A stretch of DNA of 64,000 bases from Edolisoma coerulescens. Its lineage: Eukaryota > Chordata > Aves > Passeriformes > Campephagidae. Made by a program: the position numbers and the translations under genes. A model generated the notes under the pieces. The model did not search any database. It had not been told where the DNA came from and saw only the letters and a program-made list of their open reading frames with translations. Position 1 is the stretch's first letter. Every line of letters begins with the position of its first letter. Below are positions 47,558-59,660 of this stretch, piece after piece. The stretch spans positions 1,555,020 through 1,619,019 of the forward strand of contig VWZW01002764.1 of the NCBI GenBank assembly GCA_013397115.1. The letters run 5' to 3'.

Positions 47558-47700
47558 GGGCACTCATACATCACCGGGCGAGCTCTGGCCGTGATGTATG
47601 GACGCAATACATCAGAGTGCACTCCTGCTATAAGGATCTATGGGCACCATACATCATCAGGGTGAGGCTGCGTGCTGATGGATGGCTCCAAAGATGGTAC
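47558..47700. repeat. Cluster of nested inverted and direct repeats
   Basis: The word ATACATCA or its complement occurs repeatedly. 47,565-47,600 is a 36-base near-palindrome: CATACATCAC pairs perfectly with GTGATGTATG, and outer pairs extend it to about 47,560-47,605. TGATGTAT (47,592-47,599) also pairs with ATACATCA (47,607-47,614). GAGTGCACTC (47,615-47,624) is a perfect palindrome. GGGCAC.CATACATCA.C..GGG then repeats about 84 bases on (47,558 and 47,642), so this is roughly two diverged tandem units, each with its own hairpin (CATCATCAG against CTGATG at 47,652-47,680). I do not recognise the family. Confidence 0.65.
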
Positions 47701-49756
47701 CATGCAGCAGTGGGCCAGGCCAGGACCAGGAGGATAAAGGTTGGCACCACTGTTACCCCATTTCCCAGTGTTATAATGCTGGCACTGAATCAGCCCTCCT
47801 GAACCAGAGTCTAACTTTAGCTCCTTATTTATTTTTCCTGAGGTATTGTATCGCTGGAAGCGCCTCTCCTGGGATGCATCACCCTCCCAGAGGGCCCGGG
47901 GGGTGGCTGGTATGCAATTAGCAGGAGTATATTCTCAGCTTGATGTGAGGGGTTTAGCCCATTAACACTAATGGCAGCTGCAGTGCTGATGCTCTGTATA
48001 TCACCAGAGACAGGCACACGCTCAGCCTCACACCCACCCCAGAGCACCTGCGGGTTGGTGGGAATGAAACAGTCACAACACTCAGAAAACTCCCTGAAAC
48101 CTACAGTAACTTTGTTGTTTTCAAACATTCAGCCTCTTGAGAAAACTCGCCCGAATTTGAAACACAAACCAGTCCAGCCTGTAGAGGCAGAGCGCCCCAT
48201 GCTCCCTGAGGAATGCAGCAGTCTAGAAGTGTGGATTGTGACCCCACTGTAAACAAAATCCACCATTCCCCTGACAAACCCATGAGAGCTGTGTAGGCAG
48301 CATTGCTGTGAAGTGGTGCTGCTGTAGGGCTTGGGGGAGCGATCAGGGCAGAGAAATGGGTGACTGCAGAGGCAGAAAGGAGGCAAAGAGAAACATTTGC
48401 TGCCTGAGAGTTTTTCAGACCTCCCTTTTGCCAATAGAAAAGTTAAAGTATAGAGCAATATGAGGCTCAGCAGAGTTTTAGGGATATTTGCTGGGGAGGA
48501 AAGCGGCCGAGGAGATCCCTAAATGAGCACAATCGTGCATCATCCGAGTCTGTGCCTGGGCACTCTGATCCAGTGCTGGGGACAGCAATGTCCTGGGGAG
48601 CAAAGGTGCTAAAACCAATCTCTGTGCTCCTTACGGAGTCACTCGGGGTCTCCCATAAAGGAGACTTACTACTCTTGTGAAAGAAGTAACAGGTACAATA
48701 AAACACAGATATCCCAGCCAACACCTCTGCCCTGCCCAGCCCAGCCCAGCCAGCCCTGAGGGGCAGCGAGAGGACTCTGAGCCAGGTCACAGCACGTCCT
48801 TCTACCCCTTCAGCTCCTCAGGGCAGGATCTAACCCTCAGCACAACCAACCACCGCCTCCTGAGACCACCACAAGGACACAATTTTCCTTACACCACACA
48901 GGGAAGTGCTGCCACAGTCTGGGGACGAGCCAGCCAGCCCTGCCTGGTGCACCCAGCTGCCCTGGTGGGTGACGAGTTCAGCATCTTTACTAAGAGGTCA
49001 AGTCTTGCTGTCCTTAAAAATATGAGCACAGTGATTTCCCTCCGGATGTATCCCCATAGTTGGCTTAACTTAAAAAAAAAAAAACAGTTCAAAAAATCCT
49101 AAGGCATTGACTGAAATAATTTCTCAGACTCTCAATCTAGTCTTTGGAAACAACCTGGAAATGACATTCTCATTAATTACACCCCATGTACCTGGAAAAT
49201 GACAACATTGCCAAGCTGAGTGCAACAAGAAAACAGAAAACAGCTTGGGCAGGTGGATACCAAGCACACTGTCATGAAAAAATCCTTGTCTTCACACAGG
49301 GAAGGGTGGCCAGAGCCCAGTGAGGAGCAGGAGCAGCACTGATGGCAGCAGACCATTTCTGCACTGGAGCCACAGCAAGCAGGGGGTAGCAGCACCTTCC
49401 AGTCACACCCAGCCACCACACAGAGGGAATTTCTGGCAGTATTTTCCCTTGTGAAGGCAAGACAAGCTCAGCCCGGACAAGTCATTTATCTCTTTGAGCT
49501 GCTATCAGTGCAGTGTGAATGGTTACTGGAGCTGGGGAGTTTCCCCACCACGACACAGGGCAAAGTCAGGGGTCTGCCCCTTGGTGACCCCAGTGCAAGT
49601 CAGTAGGAAGTAGATGTAATCTATAAACACCAAAAAGTGGGAAAAATTTTTGGTGTGTGTTTCCACTTTGACAGAAAACTTTGAAGATTCATATATAAAG
49701 AACACGAAGAGAAGCAAGTCTTCTCTAAACTGGGAAAAAATCTGGTTAGGGTGAGC
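47701..49756. other. Unique non-coding sequence
   Basis: 47,900-48,000 has GCAATTAGCAGG and CATTAACACTAATGG and may be a conserved block. GCCCA repeats three times at about 48,734-48,750. An A14 run lies near 49,071. No gene recognised. Confidence 0.5.
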
Positions 49757-49820
49757 GATGAAGGGGGTAAAACAGCCTAATGAGGGACTAAAACAAGCTG
49801 ATGAAGGACTTGGGAAACCT
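49757..49820 (+). repeat. Three diverged 21-22 bp tandem copies
   Basis: Units at 49,757-49,778, 49,779-49,799 and 49,800-49,820 share the pattern (G/A)ATGA(A/G)GG..(T).AAAC..(C)T. Translated they give a repeated NEGLKQ/DEGLGKP motif. It is short and imperfect and probably a minisatellite seed. Confidence 0.5.
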
Positions 49821-50326
49821 GGGTTTACTGGTCTGCAACGGATCCATAAACTTCTCCAGACCACCGGTGAAACTGGAGAACGGCACTTGCCCAAAACTGG
49901 GAACACTCACCAGAACTTGAGCAGTCGGGTTAAACCTCGTTGAAGCTGGAAAACGTGCTCCCTTCCCTGGAACTGTCACCTGAAACAACAGTGTTTGTGC
50001 CCCAGCCTGGAACCCGAGACACCCAGGGGTGGGGCTGGCATGGCGCTGCTCCAGCCCGGGCTCCATCCCACGGCCCAGGGATGGGAGCTCTGGAGAGCAC
50101 AGCCAGGGATGGATAACATGGGCCAGCCCACAGCCAGAGCTGTGCACACTGGTGGTGGTGGGAGAGTCCATAGAAACCAACCACGACTCCGCTCCTGGTT
50201 GCCCAGTTCTCCTTGTACAACCAAACAAGACCCTCGTGCGTCCTTTAGCAGCAGCAGTAAAAGCTGCAGTAAGAGAAGAAAGCTACTTGAGAACAGTTTC
50301 TCCTGTCCCTGGAACAATTTATAAGC
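49821..50326. other. GC-rich unique sequence
   Basis: 50,000-50,200 is GC-rich with overlapping frames in five phases, up to 146 codons. They disagree with each other and resemble nothing known. Confidence 0.5.
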
Positions 50327-50376
50327 TATTCCTTTTTTCCCCCTCTCTTTCTTTTTTCTTTTCTTGTTTCTTTTAG
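50327..50376 (+). other. Very long polypyrimidine tract ending in TTTTAG
   Basis: About 45 of 48 bases are C or T, followed by TTTTAG/AATGAC, a textbook 3' splice-site layout. A plus-strand frame with ATG at 50,378 stays open for 122 codons afterwards, without recognisable domains. It may be the acceptor of an unannotated, possibly non-coding exon, or simple pyrimidine-rich DNA. Confidence 0.3.
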
Positions 50377-52049
50377 AATGACTCAGAGCAAAACCTTATT
50401 TCCACCAGACCCGTCTTTAACTGAAAGCACAACCCACATTTGCTTGCTGAACCCTGAAAGCATCCTCCTGGCAGGGAGGGAAGAGGCAGATTCCTGCTGC
50501 CAGAGCCACTGCTGGGTCTCAGAGAGGTCACAAGCAGGAGCAACAGTACTGACAGAGCTGGGCACCCATCATGACCCCCAAAGCCAGCACTCACCCAGGC
50601 TGGGACGTCACACGGAGCCTGGTGCAGAAGCTGACACGAGTAACCAGCAGCATTGGTGGCTCCACTGGTTTTTCTTGGCATGGTTTTGCTGCCTTCTGCC
50701 GTGTAGAGGGAATAACCTGGTTTCATTCAGGAGTTGTTTGATTTGAGAACGTGCACCTCTGCAGGTTGGAGCTGTGCAGACGGGCTGTTTTCATGAGAGA
50801 GAGAGTGAAAACAGAGCAAAGTTTCAGAAAGAAAGTTTATTTTGAAGTATTTCCTACCATCTGGTCGGCTTAGACTTTTAAAAGTTCAATTATCTTCTGA
50901 GATAAACTTACTAGCCAAATTAGGAAACTAAATACAATTATTAAAGCATAAGAGAACAATTTCAGATTTGCTTTGAGTGCCAATCCAAATTTAACAAGAC
51001 CACAGATCCTGATGGATAATTCCAGAAAGATCCTTCAGCTTCATTTCAAACTAGAAGAACAGATGAATGCCTGGGATATGATTTACATTTATTCTCATGT
51101 TTTTAATCAAAACTTACACAGTTGTTTTAGCTGGCCAAAACCAGAACCAGGATTTTATAAAAATGCATTCAATTTCTCCATGGAATTGAGGGATTTGAGC
51201 AGCTCTGCTATTGAAGTGCTGCACAGTGTGCAACCCAAAGTCTGCAAACCTGGGGAAAAATTCCATGTACCCCAGCATTTTGCAGAGTGATCTTTTATCC
51301 AGATGCTCTCCCAACAGCTAGATTATTCTTCTCAAGAATTTCTTTATGGAAAAAAAACCCCAAACTTAAAAGAAAATTTCCTCTAAACTCCTGCCAAGGG
51401 CTCAGAGTCCTCTGATTTTACACAACAACCTGCATCATTAACACTTCCCCTGTGGTTCCTCACCCTGACACACACCCAGTGCCGGTCATGGATCACGTAG
51501 TGACGCCCCTAAATGATCACTTACCCAACTGATTTCCAACAGGAACAACACATTCATCAGAAGGGACTCAAAGCTAAAATTATCAAGAGTGAAAACATCA
51601 GGATGCCACAACGCCACTGGTGAAACTTGGTGTCAGAAATGTTTCACCTGTAGATGAAACACGTTTTACCTTTTCCTGTGCACCACGTGGGCTCCCGGAC
51701 AGCACAGGCCAGCAGTGTTAATCAGGAGCAGGGCAATTGCTGACCACCAGGCAAGAGACACTGATTTCTTGGGCAGGGAGGTGGTTCCCAAGCTCAGTTT
51801 ATGGATTATTGATGCTGTCATGCTTAAAGGGCAAAGCCCAGAAGGTGTGAGGGGAGTGCTGCTGGCTTTGATAATGCTGCTGGGATGGACCCACAACACA
51901 GAGCAGGACCTACAGTTCACAGCTGCCTGTACTTACAAATCCTCAAGTCCCATATTCCAAGGAAAATCTTCAGAAGCCTTGAAAAACCTTCAACCTGACA
52001 ACTTTTCCCCAGCAGAGTTGTTACAGGAACAAAAAGATAGCATTTAGAG
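50377..52049. other. Unique non-coding sequence
   Basis: No gene recognised. The 105-codon plus-strand frame at 50,973-51,290 has fairly even composition but no family pattern, and its surroundings lack splice signals. Confidence 0.45.
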
Positions 52050-52400
52050 GAGAACGTGCATTGGAATCCCTGATGGAAAGACACGTTCCCCTTGCAGCAA
52101 TTTTTGTTGCTGTATTTTTGTGCGGGGGTTCAGGAAGGTTTGATTTTGCAGTTTAGCATGTTGAGGCCTCTCAGTGCTCGCTGTCGGAGGGTGCCGATTA
52201 CCCAGCTTCATTCATCAAAGTGTCACTTTTCTGACAGCCATTAATAAATATACTGCCAGAGCCCCTCACACCTGGCAGCCATGGCACACTGCAACACGCC
52301 GCTAACCTAATTTGCTAATTGCTGCTTTCCCCATTAATTTTAGTCTGTCTTGTTTGGTGTTGACACGGAGGGAAAAAGAAATAAGTGTGGGAGAAAAGCA
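52050..52400. promoter_or_regulatory. Candidate conserved non-coding element
   Basis: Contains CATTCATCAAAGTGTCAC, GACAGCCATTAATAAATATAC, ACCTAATTTGCTAATTGCTG and CCATTAATTTTAGTC: several homeodomain words and a TGACAG TALE word in 150 bases. No repeats or coding frame. Appearance fits a developmental enhancer. Confidence 0.33.
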
Positions 52401-52993
52401 GGCAAGAAAGAAAGCATTTGGTGGTTTCTGTTTATTTGCTCATTTTTTCCTCACCCTCCATCACCTTTTACTCTGGAACAGCAAATTCTGTGAGCCTTGT
52501 TTTGCTTTTGCCCTTTCTGCCAGAAGGCTGTAGACAATCCTAATTTTGGTGCTGCGGGGTGAAGGGTTAACAATGCACACCCCCTTTTTTTATCCAAACC
52601 CAAGCCCAGACTTTAGTGCCTCCAGTTCTGCCAGACCTCCTCCCTGACCCCCAAAGCTGCCCTCACCCAGCCAGAGGCTGCACCCCACTGAGCCCATGGG
52701 CGCTCAGGTCTGGCTCTGCCAGCCCTTCCCACCTGCCAAAATCCCTGCTCTGTTAATTCAATTCCTGGCCACTCTCGAACAGAGATCACTCAGTTCCATT
52801 AATCATGTGATTCTCTGATAAATCTCCTCTTTAAGGCTCGAGCACAGACCGAGTCCTCTGTGGCTGAGCTGGACTGAAACACAGGTCTCCAGCCGAGGTC
52901 AATTAAGACGAGGAGTACCAGACCCATCAAGCCTTCAGGCAATGATGAATTGTTGTTGCAGTGCTGGTAAAAGTCTCCCTGCAGGACACTCAC
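52401..52993. other. Unique sequence beside the exon-like stretch
   Basis: On the minus strand the frame from the exon-like stretch continues open past its putative donor to 52,799, but the composition becomes leucine-rich and less protein-like. Confidence 0.45.
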
Positions 52994-53216
52994 CAAGCTG
53001 TTGTATTTGGACCACACATTGGGGTCCATATGCTCCAAAGCTTTCCTTTGCCTGGTTGGATCCAACGGCGTTCCTCACCCACCTCTCCAGCTGTGGTGGC
53101 TCTGCCTGCTTCTTCCAGGAGTGGGGCACGAACACACTGGGGAGCAGAGGCTCTTCAGGCTCCAGGTGGATGCTTGGCCACAAACGCCTGTCTAAGGAAG
53201 CATAAAGATTTGTGTT
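52994..53216 (-). pseudogene. Exon-like stretch with a frame change, unknown protein
   Basis: Read on the minus strand, this 223-bp interval follows a CAG and ends AGCTTG/GTGAGT, a strong donor. The first frame begins NTNLYASLDRRLWPSIHLEP and runs through VPHSWKKQ to ERWVRNA. Near 53,066 sense passes to another frame, which reads LDPTRQRKALEHMDPNVWSKYNSL up to the donor when taken in two pieces (LDPTRQRKALEH, then MDPNVWSKYNSL). The second frame has a TGA at 53,077-53,075, so the two cannot be one frame. One extra base, or two missing, would account for the change. The mix of W, R, P, E and K is unusually protein-like for this window. I do not recognise the family. The acceptor has a poor pyrimidine tract. 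Alternatives are a decayed exon, an assembly error in a real exon, or chance. A shorter exon ending at GAG/GTGGGT near 53,083 would avoid the frame change. Confidence 0.3.
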
Positions 53217-55234
53217 CTGCAAAGGTTTCCGGGTCAATCATCCTTTGCTTTAATTAATGAAAGAAATGGGCACATCTATCACAAAAGTAAGAGCTGTGTG
53301 TATCCTCCAGTCCCCTCAGCCTGCCAGCCTGGATTCTTGTTTCAAAGGCTGTTTTTAAATACCAGCTGAAAGTGTAAGATTCCTGATGCTTCTGGGTAAC
53401 CAGAGCCTCTCTCTGCCAAGGCACTCAGACCCCAAGCACACCACACTTGCAATGAGACAGACGATCCTCTCTCAGCCCAGGAGCCTTGTCTGGGAGCAGC
53501 CAGCCAGGACAGCTTCCACTGTCAACCTGTGCTGGATCCAAACATTTCTGATGGCTTATAAAGACCTGTGAGAGAAGAACGTGGATGCCAGATACAGCCA
53601 GATTCCACCTTTACCAGGCACTTGCAGCCTGTTTTCCACACGCTGGGTATCCTGGCCTCAGGGGTAATTCAGACACTGGGGCCACGTACCAGGAGCAGTT
53701 TTACTAAGCTGCAACGAGATGTTAGCAAGAAACGTTTTGCTGCTTCTGAAATGAGTTTAGTGCAAACCCAATGTTTTTCCTTTAAAGCAGCAGAGGGTAT
53801 AAATAGACTAAAATTGGATCATGTCACTAGGAGGGTCAAAACTGGGAAGAGTTTAGGTTGTTTCGAAGTGTTGAGTGTGTAGGAAAACTACTTCTTTGAA
53901 TCAGCATTTGTACGATTGCTGCTTGGGGACCAGCTCAGGTCTGGAAGCAAGAGTCAGCCTAATGTGCTAATTCAGGACATTGGACAATGTTTTTTCTACC
54001 CCTGAAACACGTGTGTGTCCTTTTAACTCTGGTGGCATTTAAAACTGTACTGATATTGAGTTTCACAGTGGCACAGCACTCCTCCCAGCTGGCAGAAGTG
54101 TAACCCACAGCTTTCCTTAACCCACTGGCGGGATCTTTCTGTGTTTCACCTTTACCCAGAACACCTGGCTTGGTTCATATTCACCTTGAAAGGTCCACCA
54201 CAGCGTTGGGCTGCTGCTCCACAAGGTCCCAGCTCCCAAGGAGCTGAAGGAGACCTGCCACAGGCAGGGCCTTCAACTTCCAAGGGCTTTAGAAGTAAAA
54301 TATACTATCCTGTTCCAAGTGAAGTTAAAAGGGCCCAGTAAAGAGTAACAGCATTTCAGCTTTTAGCCAAAAGCTTCAATTCATGGTCCTTTAAAGTTAA
54401 ATTTATTGCCTCCATTTAGCAATGTCCCTGTAAAAATCCCGTCTGGCACAGAAAAACCCGTGTGCAGCTCAGCAGTGCTATGGCAAACAAAATATTTCAT
54501 CCCAGGGATCTCGCTCTGCGTCCATCTGCCTTTATTTAGGTCCTCGTGTCTGTTTATTCCCTGCAGTGCTCAACAGCTCCAAGCAATGAGGCAGCACAGG
54601 TTCCCCCACTCCCCGCTCCTCAAGCCCAGCATGTCCTGCTGCCTGCTGAAGGGCTGACCACCAGCAGGGAAACCTCCAACACATCATTTACCCCTATGGC
54701 TGTGACCCCAGGGAAGTACACAGCTTTGCACAACTCCCCTGGCTCTTTCTCCCAGTGCAGACAGAACAAGAAAAACCAGATGGGGCAGAGCACGACCAAA
54801 ATGATCAATGTTCCACCCACCAGCACAAGAACTCCTATTTTTCAAAAGTTGGGGTTACCTCAGAGCTTTGACTGCTCTGCAGTATCACCCTTGCCCTTTA
54901 AAGACCTAATTCATACTCTTGCTCAAGCCTCAACACGCCCTGACTGTGTTTGCCATAAGTGTTGTCTTGGACACTGAAACCAAAAGGAGCCTTTCCCCGG
55001 GAGAGTTTTGTCAGAGCGGGTGTATTTGGCGTAAAAAATCGTGTTCGAGAGCACTTTCTGACAAAAGGGAACGTAAAGGAAAACATTTTGTTGAAAAATA
55101 CCAGGTCTGTTGGGGAGGAAGTCCTTTCATCTTCCATCCTCTGGGCTGGTTTTATTACTCTGCGAAGCCATTTTACTGAATTAGTATCGTAATCGTGGCA
55201 GTGTAATGGGGGTATCGAACGCTGCAGCAGGAGC
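53217..55234. other. Unique non-coding sequence
   Basis: Plus-strand frames up to 143 codons (54,546-54,977) lack recognisable domains. 55,000-55,110 has several CpG and an unusual composition but no identity. Confidence 0.45.
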
Positions 55235-55310
55235 CAGATCCCTCAGCTGGTACCAACCAGCATGGCCCCATTAACTTCACTGGAGCCAATTTATATCAGC
55301 TGAGGATCTG
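55235..55310. repeat. Old palindromic amniote repeat, hairpin-forming
   Basis: Left arm CAGATCCCTCAGCTGGTACC and right arm ATTTATATCAGCTGAGGATC, TG are inverted copies of each other, with CCCCATTAACTTCACTGGAG in the middle. This matches a motif I associate with sauropsid genomes: CAGATCCTCAGCTGGTGTAA, ATCCATTGACTTCAATGGAG, then the complementary arm. The match is from memory and no family name is given. Confidence 0.55.
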
Positions 55311-57939
55311 CCCTTTAGTTTTTACTACGGGAAAGCCAGACTACAAATGGGAGAAACCTATATTAAAAACAAATATCTTCAATCACGGCAGCAGGAATGC
55401 AGAAAAATATTGGCTGAGTCAACTTTTATAGCAATGTTTTCTTTCTCTCCTGAGTGCTCAATTTTGAACACTCCCCTATAAAATTTTCCAAGCCTGGAGC
55501 AACTTTCTTCCTTCCTTCCTCACCTGATGGAGGCAGTGGGGCTCTGGAGATTCTCTGTTTCTTTGCCCACCTCGGGGAGCTGGCAGCATCCCCACGTGGA
55601 GACAGCCCCAGCCTGCAGCCGTGCCACGGGACAGTTGTGCAAAGGGAGATCAGGCCACAAACATCTGCTGTTCCCGGGATGTGTGACCCTTCCCATGAGG
55701 AGAAGGTTGCTCCACCAGCCCCCTTTGGAAGGCCACCAGGTCCCCCAAATGAAAGCACACTGAAGAGTTCAGGGCCCCTCAGCAGCCTTGCAGTAAGTGC
55801 CTTTTGTTCAAAGCCCAGAGCTGTTAATTAAGGACTGGTGATTAATGATTAAACTCCACGTGGTTCCCATCTCAGGCTTAAAAAGTCGGAGGGATGCTGA
55901 CTTTGCTGAAGGCTCTGGGGTGAGGTTCTGGGACATGAGGAGCTATTTATAGAGAAGTCCATCAGAGCTCTGAAAGGAAGTGCTCCTTCCACATAATTAA
56001 GAGGGAAAAAAACACAATTTCCAAAAAGTAGAAAGGTCAAATATTCAGAGTAGGTAAACAAGCTCTCTGCCTGAATAAGCCACAGCCAGAAATGCGAGAA
56101 TCTTTCTGTGTGCACTTTCCCCAGCTGCCTGTTTTCAGCTCTTAGACTCGGGTTTCTATGGCAAATATTCTCTCTTTGGGAGCTCCGAATTCATTGTCCA
56201 TAAAGCTCCTGGATCCTCACCTCTGCCCATGAACAGTGAGCACAAAGGGCTTGGCATGCAGGGTCTGACACGCTGCTCAGGGCAGTGTGTGCTCAGTGCC
56301 AGGGGTTGCTCTTAAAGGGCTTTCCAGCTGCATTTGCTGTGCAGAGCACACTTAGGTAAGCACCTCACAGGTCAGAAAAGCTGTCCCACCTGGACAAGCA
56401 TTTTAAGAATGACACGGAAGGGCCCTTTGCAGTCCAGCTCCTCAGTCTCTGAAGCTGGTGCAAGGTGCTTGGCTTTCCTGAATGCTGTTAAACTCATACA
56501 GCTCTACAACTTTCTTAAATACCCTGAAAAAGTTGAAAACAAAGCAAGGGCTGCCCAGGACTATTACCAAATTGGTCTGCTCCGTGGCCAGCTGGATGCA
56601 TCAGTCCTTCCTGAATTACCATCTGAACACTTCAGGGTAGGATCTGGACCTCCCAGCTTCAAACTCTCACATTAGACAATGCCAGAAAAGTAACATTTGG
56701 CTTCTGCTGCCCTCCACTGCGAGAGAAGGATGTCAGGGCAGCACAGAGCCACGCTCAGACCTGGCCCAGCCACCCAGCATGAGGGAAGGAGGCTCCAAAC
56801 AGAGCCTGCCTCAGCTCAGAGTAGGAAAATTCAAATCAGAGGGATCTTTTTTTGACATCTGCACCACCATGGCTGAATTCTGTCCAAAGTTTTAAAAACT
56901 GTTTGAAGTTTTATTATTATAAGACATTGGAAATTTAAGCACTTTGCTCAGGTCCCTAGACTGGCACACTGCTGACCAGTTACAGACCAGATGCCTTTCC
57001 TGATTATGAACTCTCTCTCTGACCACATTCAATTAAAGAAGGCTTGATTTATGCTCTCTGTGTTAGGGAGTAGCCTCTCTTCTTATAAAAAGGTATATAA
57101 ACATGTTTTGACAGCTCCTCATTTGCTTCAGTCCGGCATCTGATTTACTGCAGTCCACAAATCACAGGAACAAAGAGCCCCTGGGAGTGCTCAGAGCCCA
57201 GTCCTGCTCAGGGAGGGACAATTGGCAGTGCTGCCCCAGCTCAGCCACGGCTGCGGCCCCACAAAGCCCCTCTCCTGTGCTATGACCATGCAAGCAGTCG
57301 TTTCTTAATCAAAGGCACTTGTGCTGCTCAGACAGGCTTTGCCCTGCATAAACTCCTGCTGATTTTTCTGCCCAACATCTCGTCTTTTTAAGTCCCTGTC
57401 TGAAGCTGGGTTGCAAGAAGAGAGGCTCCGTGAGCTGTAGGTGCACTGCCCGAGCTGACTGATGGCTGGTGCTGCTCATTGCCTTTCCTGCAGGCTGGGA
57501 CAGCATCAGCCTTTTCACAGCCATCAGGGAGCTCCCCCAGCTCCCCCTGATGCTTCATACACACCAAACAGCCCCACAATCTCATTTGCTGGCTTTTTCA
57601 TCACCTTCAAGTGAATTCCGTCTGATCCCATAAACCCAAATACACCCAGCTTCTCTGAGAAGTCCCTAAATAGTTGTTTTTCCTCCACTTTCTGCCCCTT
57701 TCCTTCCCCTGTTTATCCTGACAAGAACACCACGTACCTTTTCTTTGATTTCACACCCCTGCTGTAATCCACCCTTCTGCTGAAACACTGCATTTCCGAA
57801 ATCTGACTTAAAACAAATTAACATCCCCCTAGACAAACATTGCCAAGTCTGAGTCCCATTGCCACTGTTTTGCATTTCCAGGTCTCCCTGAGGAATGAAA
57901 ATTTTAAATTGTGGTTTGGGGGGGTTCCCTCTCCCTGTC
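55311..57939. other. Unique non-coding sequence
   Basis: No gene recognised. 56,930-57,130 is AT-richer, with TATATAAA at 57,094-57,101 and CATTCAATTAAAG upstream. A TATA-type promoter is conceivable but unsupported. The many short frames on both strands look like chance. Confidence 0.45.
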
Positions 57940-58215
57940 CTTCAATCATACTTGTGGGATGCAAGTTAGACATGTTTATGTTGAAAATCTTGGTAGGAGT
58001 TCTCAGAGCCTAATTATTCCCTTTCAAAGTATAATAAATCCTATATAGCTTGCATAAGGCTTCAGGAGATTGCAGAATATCCCTTTTTGACCTCAACAGC
58101 TGAAAAATGAATATACACGTATGGGTTTTGCTAATGTAAATGGAAAATAATTGAAGGTGGAGTCAATGAGCAGATCCTGTTTACAAAGGCCATAAAACAT
58201 CCCATTTTTCCCCTC
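57940..58215. promoter_or_regulatory. Candidate conserved non-coding element
   Basis: Contains GCCTAATTATTCCC, GTATAATAAATCC, GAAAATAATTGAAGG, a CTATATAG palindrome and GCTAATGTAAATGG. No repeat or coding signature. Regulatory call from composition only. Confidence 0.25.
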
Positions 58216-59534
58216 CTAGGCATAAACTGTGAGAAAGGATTGTTCTTCAGAACTGCTCACATCATTGCCTTTCTGACAAGCACTCAGCCCAAAAATCCCA
58301 CTCTAGGTTTCCCTGGAATTCTTTTCACAGCATGCTTTGCACTGCTGTCTCTCAGGTTTCATGGTCTTTCCACAAACGTGTCCTACAAGGCACTCCAACG
58401 CTTTAGCACATATTCCACATGCTCCTGCTCCACGAGCAGACACGTGTTTGGGTTTTGGCCGGTGGCTGCTATCACTGGAGCTGTGTGGTTTCAGAAATGT
58501 CTTCCTACAACCCTCCTAGTACAGGAGTGGCACTTCTCCTTCGCCCATACCGTTACAGGGCTGGAGTTCATTAGATGGTTTTCTCTGCTTTGTTTCAGCC
58601 TGTGCAGGAATGTGTTTGCTGCGATGAGCCCCAGGCAGCTCAGCAGCAGCAGGGCTCGAGCCCGGCGTGACAGGCATTGCAGGATCCTGGAACACCCAGA
58701 TTGTACCAAAGTCACAAACACTGCGTGTACATCCTTGTCCATCCACGGTGATAGCTCTCCTGGCTCCAGGAGTAAAATATAAAGTGCTTCCTGCAAAGAG
58801 ATGGAGCCATTAGTGGGTAATTAATGCAAGCCTGTAGGGCTGAAGCAGTGTGAGTAATAGGTCTTTTGAAGTTTGGCCACAAGAAGAGGGGGGAGAATCT
58901 CAGTTTGACCTGACTCAAAGCTTTAACCAGCAAAAGGTCCAAAAGGACATAAGATAAAGGTTCTAGCCTGGAGAATATGGTCACTTGTTTTTAAGGTCTC
59001 ATACCACAAAACCAGGCAGAACATTCCCTCTCTCAGTCCCTGGCAATCAGGGCATCTGAAGACCCCAAGGTCCTCACCGCATTATGTAAAACAGTCAAAT
59101 GAAAATACAATTTATCTGCTTGTTTCTAAAGACAGGTTTTCTTGGGAGAACTCTTTTTCCCAACAAATATCTCTCTTCTACCTGGTAATGGGGTGATCCA
59201 TCTCCCTCCACTCTGTGGACCCTGGGAAAACAGGACATCAGCCTTTGGACAGTAAATTTCAGGAGTTTGTGGAAAAAAGGACCTGGCTAGAATCTAAGGT
59301 TTTACCTAAAGTAAGATCAAAAAGTGTCAAAAGAAAGGTATGATCACATACTGAAGAGCAAGTTTCTAATACTGAGGGATAGAAAACTCTGCCTTGAGTG
59401 GTGAGAAGAGCCAGAGCTCTCCATAGCCCACAGAGCCAGAGAAAGCAAGTGTGGGTTACAGCGCAGCTTTCAAACTGATTGTAAAAAAGGATAAAACTTC
59501 AAAAGATGTAATCCCGTGGTCTGTTATTCTGAAG
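58216..59534. other. Unique non-coding sequence
   Basis: A 180-codon plus-strand frame (58,240-58,782) lies here. It begins at a non-ATG start, is Ser/Cys/Arg-rich and overlaps minus-strand frames of similar quality, so it is not called a gene. Confidence 0.45.
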
Positions 59535-59660
59535 TAAATCCAGCAAGTTTGTGGAAATCAGGAGTGGGTTACTCTGGATTTAAGTGAAAGAAGCTTTGCC
59601 TGATGCTTTTAATAGTTGCAACAGAACACAAACATCTGGGTCCGATTCCCCACTGATCCG
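59535..59660. repeat. Possible old palindromic amniote repeat
   Basis: TAAATCCAG (59,535-59,543) and CTGGATTTA (59,574-59,582) form a perfect inverted repeat. The right arm, GGAGTGGGTTACTCTGGATT, resembles the GGAGTTACTCTGGATTTACA half of a palindromic sauropsid repeat. Text after it (CTGGGTCCGATTCCCCACTG) also fits such repeats. Edges and family are uncertain. Confidence 0.4.

Noticed and set aside
50973..51290. 105-codon plus-strand frame with balanced composition
   Set aside because: No homology recognised, no splice context, and of a size expected by chance in 64 kb.
57094..57101. TATA box TATATAAA
   Set aside because: AT-rich surroundings make it likely by chance, and no initiator at the right distance or transcript evidence supports it.
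58240..58782. 180-codon plus-strand frame
   Set aside because: Non-ATG start, Ser/Cys/Arg-rich text, no domain, no splice signals, and minus-strand frames of similar quality overlap it.
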